From positions 1 to 7,109 of the forward strand of contig JANOTP010000103.1 in assembly GCA_031416415.1 (NCBI GenBank): a stretch of 7,109 nt of DNA, in the 5' to 3' direction. Below the pieces are notes generated by a model. It had not been told where the DNA came from. It searched no databases and saw only the letters and a list, made by a program, of their open reading frames with translations. How positions within the stretch are numbered: position 1 is the first letter of the stretch; each line of letters opens with the position of its first letter. The position numbers and the translations under genes are program-made. Positions 1 through 6,537 of this stretch are shown here, in pieces. Source of the DNA: JANYCO01 sp031416415 (GTDB lineage: Bacteria; Bacteroidota; Bacteroidia; Cytophagales; Cytophagaceae).

Positions 1-2004
1 GAAATCTGGAACAATGTATTTATTCAGTTTAATAGAAAAGCTGATGGTAGTTTAGAAGAACTTCCTGCAAAACACGTTGATACTGGAATGGGCTTTGAAC
101 GTCTTGTGCGTGCGGTGCAAGGAAAAAGTTCTAATTATGATACGGATGTATTTCAACCAACCATTCAATTTATTTCACAACATTGTGGTATAAAATATGG
201 CGTTGCCGAAACTACTGACATAGCGATGCGCGTAATGGCAGACCATATTCGTGCGATAGCATTTGTAATTGCAGATGGACAATTGCCTTCTAATAATAAA
301 GCAGGATATGTAATTCGTAGAATATTGAGAAGAGCTGTACGTTATGGATATACTTTCCTTAATTTAAAAGAACCTTTCTTAAATAAGCTGGTGGTGCTTT
401 TAGCCAATCAGTTTGCAGACGTATTCCCAGAGTTGAAAGCACAACAAGATTTTGTGCAGAAAGTTATTTTGGAAGAAGAAACATCTTTCTTGAGAACGTT
501 AGAAAATGGATTGAAAAGACTTGAACAAATTAAGGTAGACCTAAAAGGGGATAGTATTGAAGGACGTGTAGTATTTGAACTGTATGATACTTTCGGTTTT
601 CCTTTAGATTTAACAGCCCTTATAGCTCGTGAAAATAATTTAAAAATTGACGAAGCAGGTTTCGAAAAAGAAATGGCTATACAGAAAGAGCGTTCAAAAG
701 CAGCAGCTGTAAGCGAAACTGGCGATTGGATTTTGGTAAACGATGCGGATAAAGTAGAATTCGTGGGCTATGAATATTTAGAATCGAAAGCGAAAATTGT
801 AAAATACCGTCAAGTTAAAACAAAAGTAAAAGATCAGTACCAACTTGTATTAGATGTTACACCTTTCTACGCAGAGAGCGGCGGACAGGTGGGTGATGTG
901 GGTTATATTCAATCAGGTTCTGAAAAAATATTCATTACCGATACAAAAAAAGAAAACGATCTTACCGTACATTTTGCAGATAAATTACCTTCGAATGTAA
1001 ATGCAGAATTTACTGCGGTGGTAGATGCCAACAAACGTTCGCTTACTGAAAATAATCACTCCGCTACACACCTTTTACATGCTGCCTTACGCGATGTACT
1101 TGGCAAACACGTTGGTCAGAAAGGTTCTTTGGTAAATGAAAAAGTACTTCGTTTCGACTTTTCGCATATTGCAAAAATGACCGAAGAGGAAATTGCTAAA
1201 GTAGAAAAAATAGTAAATCAGAAAATTCGTGAGAATATAGTACTAGACGAAAAGCGCAACGTTCCAATCAACGAAGCTAAAAATCTAGGAGCCATGGCAC
1301 TATTTGGTGAAAAATATGGTGACTTTGTAAGAGTTATTACGTTTGATAAAAATTACTCGGTTGAGCTTTGTGGTGGCACCCATGTTCCTTCGGTTGGTAA
1401 AATTGGTTTGTTTAAAATAACTTCAGAAAGCTCTGTAGCCGCTGGTGTAAGAAGGATTGAGGCAGTTACTTCTAATGAAGCAGAAGCATTGGTTGAAGAG
1501 CAAAATTCGTTAGTAGCGAAGATTAGTGAGTTATTAAAAAATCCTAAAGATCTTGTAAAAGCAGTAGCCGATCTTGTTGAAGAAAAAGTAACATTACAAA
1601 AACAATTGGAAGAGGTATATATGAAACAAGCACAAGAATTGAAAGTGCTCTTGTTGAAGAAAATTGAAAAAGTAGACGGGTTAAATTACATCATTGAGAA
1701 AGTTCAGATTGGTTCAGCAGATGCTTTGAAACAATTGGCTTACGAACTTCGCGCTCAGGTCGAAAATCTTTATATGGTATTGGCTGCCGACGTAGATGGA
1801 AAACCGAACGTAACCATTATGTTTTCTGACAATCTTGTGACTGAACGCAAGCTTAATGCAGGAACTTTAATCAGAGAACTTGCGAAAGATATTCAAGGTG
1901 GGGGAGGTGGACAACCTTTCTATGCTACAGCAGGTGGAAAAGAATTAAGTGGACTTGATAAGGTAATTGCGAAAGCAAAAGCGGAGACAAAGGTTGTTAG
2001 CTAA
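1..2004 (+). CDS. alaS: Alanyl-tRNA synthetase (AlaRS), 5'-truncated by window edge
   Basis: Cytoplasmic class II aminoacyl-tRNA synthetase that charges tRNA-Ala with alanine and hydrolyses mischarged Ser/Gly-tRNA-Ala. The frame is open from base 1, so the gene starts outside the window; 667 residues are visible and the usual bacterial length (about 870) implies roughly 200 missing, including class II motifs 1 and 2. Counting from base 1: the end of the catalytic domain has EIWNNVFIQFNR (1-12) and motif 3, DTGMGFERL (27-35). A helical tRNA-recognition region follows. The editing domain has ESGGQVGD (292-299) and the zinc/editing residues HSATH (His353, His357) and CGGTH (Cys457, His461). A charged, coiled-coil-like stretch (about 490-555) leads to the C-Ala/DHHA1 domain with QGGGGGQPFYATAGG (632-646). 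All visible key residues are intact, with no frameshift. An internal ATG at base 88 lies inside motif 3 and is not the start. Identification is very secure. Confidence 0.98.
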   Translation, partial: EIWNNVFIQFNRKADGSLEELPAKHVDTGMGFERLVRAVQGKSSNYDTDVFQPTIQFISQHCGIKYGVAETTDIAMRVMADHIRAIAFVIADGQLPSNNKAGYVIRRILRRAVRYGYTFLNLKEPFLNKLVVLLANQFADVFPELKAQQDFVQKVILEEETSFLRTLENGLKRLEQIKVDLKGDSIEGRVVFELYDTFGFPLDLTALIARENNLKIDEAGFEKEMAIQKERSKAAAVSETGDWILVNDADKVEFVGYEYLESKAKIVKYRQVKTKVKDQYQLVLDVTPFYAESGGQVGDVGYIQSGSEKIFITDTKKENDLTVHFADKLPSNVNAEFTAVVDANKRSLTENNHSATHLLHAALRDVLGKHVGQKGSLVNEKVLRFDFSHIAKMTEEEIAKVEKIVNQKIRENIVLDEKRNVPINEAKNLGAMALFGEKYGDFVRVITFDKNYSVELCGGTHVPSVGKIGLFKITSESSVAAGVRRIEAVTSNEAEALVEEQNSLVAKISELLKNPKDLVKAVADLVEEKVTLQKQLEEVYMKQAQELKVLLLKKIEKVDGLNYIIEKVQIGSADALKQLAYELRAQVENLYMVLAADVDGKPNVTIMFSDNLVTERKLNAGTLIRELAKDIQGGGGGQPFYATAGGKELSGLDKVIAKAKAETKVVS

Positions 2005-2059
2005 TCCTATTTATTTCGAGCGTAAGAGAACATAATCTTTTTTGTCCGTGATTTGTTTT

Positions 2060-2107
2060 ATTAGGAATGTTGCGTTATAAATTAATTTTAGAACCTACAT
2101 TCCTAAT
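2060..2107. repeat. Concentric inverted repeat between alaS and the osmC-like gene
   Basis: ATTAGGAATGT at 2060-2070 is the exact reverse complement of ACATTCCTAAT at 2097-2107, separated by 26 nt. The spacer holds a second perfect palindrome, AAATTAATTT (2079-2088), whose centre (2083.5) is the same as that of the outer arms. The element starts 55 nt after the alaS stop and ends 46 nt before the osmC-like start. It could be an operator for a dimeric regulator, or a weak alaS terminator hairpin, since T-rich DNA follows. The stem is A/T-rich and the loop is long, so a classical terminator is the weaker reading. The symmetry is seen directly; the function is inferred. Confidence 0.55.
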
Positions 2108-2153
2108 TTTATTTTAATTTAATTATATTTTTAACTATTAAACATACATTATC

Positions 2154-2570
2154 ATGAAAAGATTTGCAACAGCCAACTGGCAAGGAACAGGTAAAGAAGG
2201 AAAAGGAATCCTTTCTTCACAAAGTACAGTATTAAATAAAACACAGTATTCATTTGGTTCTCGCTTTGAAGAAGGTGTAGGAACAAATCCTGAAGAGCTT
2301 ATCGCTGCAGCTCATGCAGGATGTTTTTCTATGAAATTAAGTTTCAATCTTACAGGAGCAGGATTTGTTCCTGAGAATATTGATACTAAATGTGATATCA
2401 CATTAGATCCTGCGAAAGGAGAGATAACGCTGTCTCACCTTACGTTATCCGCTAAAGTACCCGGTATAAGTAAAGAAAAATTTGATGAATTGGTTGCAGA
2501 TGCAAAGGCTAATTGTCCAATTTCTAAATTACTTAATACGACTATTACCCTTGAGGCAACATTAGTTTAA
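2154..2570 (+). CDS. osmC: OsmC-family peroxiredoxin (organic hydroperoxide reductase)
   Basis: Probable cytoplasmic thiol-dependent peroxidase that reduces organic hydroperoxides and hydrogen peroxide. Its 138 residues are close to the E. coli OsmC length (about 143) and cover the whole domain. Family hallmarks in order: the N-terminal strand with NWQGTGKEGKG (8-18); SRFEEGVGTNPEELIAAAHA (36-55) with Arg37 and Glu47; the peroxidatic cysteine Cys57 in AGCFSM; and the resolving cysteine Cys121 in ANCPISKLL. The TNPEELIxAAHAxCFSM pattern matches OsmC proper better than the Ohr subgroup. It has no signal peptide or membrane segment. The ATG at 2154 is preceded by A/T-rich sequence without a Shine-Dalgarno motif, which is normal in Bacteroidota, and the protein starts exactly where OsmC homologues do. 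The gene lies 149 nt after alaS with a palindrome between, so it is probably a separate transcript, ending at the hairpin at 2584-2627. In other bacteria osmC genes respond to osmotic, stationary-phase or peroxide stress; the control here is unknown. Confidence 0.95.
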   Translation: MKRFATANWQGTGKEGKGILSSQSTVLNKTQYSFGSRFEEGVGTNPEELIAAAHAGCFSMKLSFNLTGAGFVPENIDTKCDITLDPAKGEITLSHLTLSAKVPGISKEKFDELVADAKANCPISKLLNTTITLEATLV

Positions 2571-2583
2571 ATAAGTTATTTAT

Positions 2584-2627
2584 AATAAAAACGGTTAGGC
2601 AAATTTATTTACCTAACCGTTTTTATT
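2584..2627. terminator. Bidirectional Rho-independent terminator between convergent genes
   Basis: A perfect 16-bp inverted repeat pairs 2584-2599 (AATAAAAACGGTTAGG) with 2612-2627 (CCTAACCGTTTTTATT) around a 12-nt A/T-rich loop. The core CGGTTAGG/CCTAACCG is flanked by five A on the left and five T on the right, so the RNA from either strand is a stem followed by a U-run. It starts 14 nt after the osmC-like stop and lies 39 nt beyond the stop of the minus-strand protease, so one element can end both convergent transcripts. Confidence 0.92.
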
Positions 2628-2665
2628 GTTTTCAATATACAATTATTGTTATAGGCTAATTCTAT

Positions 2666-5600
2666 TTATTCTCCTACCAATAATCTCTGATAACTGATAG
2701 CGGCTGCTGTTACTATCTTTACCAAATACATACCAGAAGTTAATTGAACAGATTCTTTCACTAATTTTTCTTGAAGATTGTTTTTATCAAGAATTAATTT
2801 TCCACTCAAGTCTGTAATTTGAATTGATTCTATATTTTCTAAAGAAGATTCTATTGAAAGTAATTGGCCCTGTCCAAGTGGATTTGGATATAGTTTAATA
2901 GAGGAGTTGTCGTTGTCGTTTGGACCAAGTTTTAGGATGTTAGAATAATCAACTTTTCCATTGTGATCTGTGATTTTCAAACGATAATAAACATTTTCAA
3001 GTGCTAGGTGTGCAGGGATTTCATCGGCTATTGAATGTTCACAAGTAGAAGCACAATTTTTATGTACTCCTTCAAGTCTTACGGAAGTAAATTCATTAAT
3101 TGATTCAAATTTTCTTTCCACTTCATAATGTTTAATTTCATTTTCATTTTTATTCAACCATTTTAATGACACATTTACATTGTTTCTTTTGCCAGAAAAA
3201 GATAGTAGTTCGAGTGGAAGAATGCATGTGGTGGGTAGCGTAATGGAAATGCTTGTGGTAGCGCAAAGGCATTGTTTTTTTACAATCAATTTAATTGTAA
3301 AAGTACCGGTTCCAGTAAAAATATGAGTAGGATTTGCATCGTTAGAATAATTTGCAGAACCAGAAGTAGGATCGCCAAAATCCCAGAAGTAAGTATCGGG
3401 GTTTGTGATATTACCTTTATAACTGAATGTAATACCTGTGCCGCTACACGTGTAATTAATATCGGCTAATTGAAGTGCTGAAGGATAAATAGCAGGTAAA
3501 CCTCTTCTTGAATAAGTAGGTCTTCCTGGCCCTAATAGAGAGATGGATCCAGAGGTATAGACACAACTTGCTAACGGAGCATCGGGAACTTCTATTGAGG
3601 ACAAAAAAGTAGCATTGGGAATTGCTACATAAATTTTACCATTAGTTGCCAGTTGTAATGCGCCAGAACTCCCACCTTGTTGTCCCAGAGGTTCATTAAC
3701 AACAGTATAAACAGAAGAGTTAATTGTAGGGATAGAACCAGAAGTAAGATTGTACTGACTTATTTTTCTTACGGCACCTCCTATAGCGCTATTAACTCCA
3801 GTAGCAGATACATAAAGGAGTTTACTGTTTGGAGAAAATTCTACTCCGTAAGACATATCGTCGGAGTTTGGAACCACTAACATTCCAGAATTACTAACTA
3901 TACCTGTGAAGTTATCAAAGTCAGAAAGTTCTACTCCAGCTAATCCAAAGGACGATGCTAATTTTTTGCCATCATGCGACCCTTTCATATAACCAAAATT
4001 ATAATATTTATAATTGAAATTTCCAGGAGAGGAGACAACAGGAGTACTTGATAAACCAGTAGAGGAAAGAAGGTAGGCAACATATTCTAAACCTCCACTT
4101 CTATGGGCGACGATCCATATATCACAAGTATTTCCATGTTGAATGGCTGTTACTTGTTCGTTACTATTTAATTCTACTAAAATATTTTTTTGAGAAGTTA
4201 TTACGTCCCCGAGTCCTCCATTTAGATTTATATTTACGATAGAATATCGAAGTCCTCTTAGTCCATTTTCTCCAAGAGAATCCGTGGTAAATATATAATA
4301 CAAGGTATCTGAGCCTGGCTTTGGGACGATAAGCGCTGATTGAGTAGAAGTAGTTGCACCCATGAGCCCCGTGCCCGTTGGCATAAGAGTGTGTGTCTTA
4401 TCCCAAACTTTTACGCCATTAGTATAAAACAACAATCCTCCATTTTTACTAGAAATTGTAGAAACGCCTTCTTGTGTTGTCATTGCTCCATCGAACAAAG
4501 CTATGGGTGTACTGCTGTTAAAGTTCAATCCTGCATTTGCTCCGAAGTACCAATAGTTAGCTCTTTTATTTGCACCACAGGAAAAAGGATCATACACATT
4601 CACTACTCTATACGCAGTGTCTTTGCAGACTCCGTTGTCACATACTAATGCTACTAAATATTCACCTACCGTATTGAAAGTATTTGATAACGTAGGGCTG
4701 GAACCATAACTTATATTATCAATTAGCCATTCGCTAGAAGGACAAAAAGTTCCAGTATTAGTAAAGCCTACCGTGGTAGTAATGGGTACATCGTTGGCTG
4801 TAGCAGTGAAGTCTGCATGTGCAGGACAATTTATGGTTACAGGAAGTAAAAATTCACTCGTACATAAAGTGCTGCTAGCGCCCACTACTAGCTTAATAGT
4901 ATAAGTACCCTTCGTTGAAAATAAATAAGTAAAGTCCTTTGTATTGGAAACTAATATATTATTTATGTACCAATTATTTTTTCCACTGGTATCTAGAATG
5001 GTAGTGGTTAAATTTGTAAAGTTAATCGTATTGCCAACATCAACAACAGTAGCACTTGCGCTGAAAGAGGCACCCAATGAAGGGCAGACTACATTCACGA
5101 TTTGTTTGATGTTTTGTGTACAAGAAATTTCAGAATTTTTAGCTACAAGTTCAACGGTATAAGTCCCTCCATTCGTAAATATATGGCTTAGATCTGTTGC
5201 AGTGCTAATAAGCCCTCCATTAATATACCATTCATAGTTGGTAGCTCCAGAGGTGGTATTCGTAAAAGTAGTTAGTACGCCAGAAGTAATGGGTGTTGAA
5301 TAAGTAAAACTTCCTGTTATCGGAGTACTACAAGCTGGTTCGCAACCTAAAGAACTATGTAAAAGTTTTCGTCCGCCAGTTGTAGGATCTGTAAAAAAAC
5401 GCATCCGATCTTTTTGACCTTGTGAAAAAGCATTCTGACAAGAAAAAGAACTATAGTCCATATAGTTATTACTCATATCATTTTGGTCATCAATACCGCC
5501 TAATCCAATTGGTCTGAAAGGGTTACTAGCTGAAATGTCGTCAGGGTCTGTGATACATGAATTGCCGCTACAAGTAAACTTACTAGCATCCGGTGGAGTG

Positions 5601-6370
5601 TCGCAAATACCATCACCATCTACGAGACAATTGTTATTTGGACAACCCGCTTCAAAGGTGTGTTTTAATCCAAGGTAATGGCCCATTTCATGAACAAGTA
5701 CGTTGTTGCTGGTTTTACTTGTACCCATGTAATTGTATTCTACGACTATTCCATCGTAATTTGAGCCTATACCACCGGGTGGTAAATAAGCATAGCCCGC
5801 AGTGGAGCCAATAATATTTTTTATAACCCAAATGTTAATATACTTTTTAGGATCCCAACGACTAAGATCTTTAAGTGCTAGATCTTGTCCCGCATCATAA
5901 TAAGGGATTTCGGTATCGGCTGCTGATACAATACGGTTGATTCCTGTGGCTGCATTTCCAAGCGGATCTTGTTTAGCTAAGCAAAATTCAATTTCGGTAT
6001 CTACACCGTTGGGTCCATTATAAGGAGCAATGTGTCGGAAGGCATCGTTGAGGTAACTAATAGCATTTAGCACTTGAGCGTCTGAAATGTTTTCAGCACC
6101 GTTATCGTGCACAATATGGACTACTACGGGTAAATAATATACACTACCCACTACCTTTGCCTGTTTTCCAGGAAGGGCAGCCCTTTTTTTCATGTACGAT
6201 TGATAGTTTACTTCTGTTTGTTTAAAAGCTTTATAATAAGCTGGATTCTTTAACATTTGGAATTGATGTACTTGATCAGCACCACAAAAAACTTGGCTAA
6301 ATCCTAAATAAGGACCTAATAACAAGAAAACCCATCCTATAAAGAGGGTGATTTGGTTAATAAAATGCAT
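2666..6370 (-). CDS. Secreted pappalysin-like (M43) metalloprotease with PKD domains, beta-propeller and T9SS sorting domain
   Basis: Exported zinc endopeptidase of 1234 residues, apparently complete. Residues 1-26 are a signal peptide (hydrophobic core 8-23, likely cleavage after GFSQ) whose n-region has no Lys or Arg. A short pro-segment with Cys29 (FCGA) follows. The M43 catalytic domain (about 75-345) has HEMGHYLGLKH (227-237: zinc ligands His227, His231, His237; catalytic Glu228), a Met-turn NNYMDY (Met304) and several probable disulfide cysteines (243, 248, 256, 267, 272, 311). Then come PKD-like domains at about 351-428, 432-515 and 517-593; a beta-propeller-like region (about 598-965) starting NYWYFGANAGLNF and containing TQSALIVPKPGS; a fourth PKD domain with WDFGD (996-1000); a fibronectin-like domain (about 1050-1147); and a T9SS type A sorting domain (about 1157-1234) with IKLYPNP and SGMYLVKI. 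Expected route: Sec export, then T9SS release or surface anchoring with removal of the C-terminal domain. The ATG at 6370 is the only usable start; an in-frame stop lies upstream with no ATG, GTG or TTG between. Substrate unknown. Confidence 0.95.
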   Translation of the reverse strand: MHFINQITLFIGWVFLLLGPYLGFSQVFCGADQVHQFQMLKNPAYYKAFKQTEVNYQSYMKKRAALPGKQAKVVGSVYYLPVVVHIVHDNGAENISDAQVLNAISYLNDAFRHIAPYNGPNGVDTEIEFCLAKQDPLGNAATGINRIVSAADTEIPYYDAGQDLALKDLSRWDPKKYINIWVIKNIIGSTAGYAYLPPGGIGSNYDGIVVEYNYMGTSKTSNNVLVHEMGHYLGLKHTFEAGCPNNNCLVDGDGICDTPPDASKFTCSGNSCITDPDDISASNPFRPIGLGGIDDQNDMSNNYMDYSSFSCQNAFSQGQKDRMRFFTDPTTGGRKLLHSSLGCEPACSTPITGSFTYSTPITSGVLTTFTNTTSGATNYEWYINGGLISTATDLSHIFTNGGTYTVELVAKNSEISCTQNIKQIVNVVCPSLGASFSASATVVDVGNTINFTNLTTTILDTSGKNNWYINNILVSNTKDFTYLFSTKGTYTIKLVVGASSTLCTSEFLLPVTINCPAHADFTATANDVPITTTVGFTNTGTFCPSSEWLIDNISYGSSPTLSNTFNTVGEYLVALVCDNGVCKDTAYRVVNVYDPFSCGANKRANYWYFGANAGLNFNSSTPIALFDGAMTTQEGVSTISSKNGGLLFYTNGVKVWDKTHTLMPTGTGLMGATTSTQSALIVPKPGSDTLYYIFTTDSLGENGLRGLRYSIVNINLNGGLGDVITSQKNILVELNSNEQVTAIQHGNTCDIWIVAHRSGGLEYVAYLLSSTGLSSTPVVSSPGNFNYKYYNFGYMKGSHDGKKLASSFGLAGVELSDFDNFTGIVSNSGMLVVPNSDDMSYGVEFSPNSKLLYVSATGVNSAIGGAVRKISQYNLTSGSIPTINSSVYTVVNEPLGQQGGSSGALQLATNGKIYVAIPNATFLSSIEVPDAPLASCVYTSGSISLLGPGRPTYSRRGLPAIYPSALQLADINYTCSGTGITFSYKGNITNPDTYFWDFGDPTSGSANYSNDANPTHIFTGTGTFTIKLIVKKQCLCATTSISITLPTTCILPLELLSFSGKRNNVNVSLKWLNKNENEIKHYEVERKFESINEFTSVRLEGVHKNCASTCEHSIADEIPAHLALENVYYRLKITDHNGKVDYSNILKLGPNDNDNSSIKLYPNPLGQGQLLSIESSLENIESIQITDLSGKLILDKNNLQEKLVKESVQLTSGMYLVKIVTAAAISYQRLLVGE

Positions 6371-6537
6371 AAAAATAGTAGTAAAGTATAATTTGTACTG
6401 GTATATTCGTTTTTATAATAATAGGTAACCTTTTGTTTGTCTAGCTTTTCTGGAACAACAGGTTCCATTTTTATAAAAATACTTTATTTCTTTTATAGTT
6501 AAAAATTACCTTATTATTCTTTTTAATTTCTGTAAAT
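6371..6537. promoter_or_regulatory. Divergent intergenic region between protease and GH3 genes
   Basis: These 167 nt separate two genes reading away from each other, so promoters for both must lie here or overlap the gene starts. The DNA is strongly A/T-rich. I found no pair that fits the Bacteroidota sigma consensus (TTTG, about 19-21 nt, TAnnTTTG) well on either strand. Partial matches are TTTG at 6392-6395 followed 18 nt later by TATAATAA (6414-6421), and an isolated TAGCTTTT (6442-6449). Neither is strong enough to call. No Shine-Dalgarno sequence precedes either start. The symmetric element at 6451-6480 is listed separately. Confidence 0.5.
6451..6480. repeat. Small hairpin overlapping a 14-bp perfect palindrome
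   Basis: TGGAAC (6451-6456) and GTTCCA (6462-6467) form a 6-bp inverted repeat with a 5-nt loop. The last base of the right arm begins a perfect 14-bp palindrome, ATTTTTATAAAAAT (6467-6480). The hairpin followed by five T resembles a short terminator on the + strand, but it lies between divergent genes, where no + transcript is known to end. It could instead be a paired regulator site or lie in the 5' leader of the GH3 gene, whose start is 57 nt downstream. The symmetry is certain; the role is not. Confidence 0.45.

Noticed and set aside
88..90. ATG at 88 as the start of alaS
   Set aside because: It falls within class II motif 3 (DTGMGFERL), and conserved AlaRS sequence continues in frame back to base 1.
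2005..2059. Possible alaS terminator at the CTTTTTTG run around 2037-2044
   Set aside because: Only a 4-bp stem can be drawn before the T-run, too weak to support a terminator.
2041..2153. Promoter for the osmC-like gene
   Set aside because: TAATTTTA occurs at 2083-2090 and 2104-2111, close to TAnnTTTG, but no TTTG or TTG lies at the right 19-21 nt spacing from either. The position cannot be called.
3272..5814. Several + strand open frames of 65-102 codons (3272-3469, 3677-3880, 4340-4648, 4944-5162, 5593-5814)
   Set aside because: All lie antisense inside the protease gene, have no recognisable domains and read as low-quality translations. The minus-strand frame has clear domains along its whole length.
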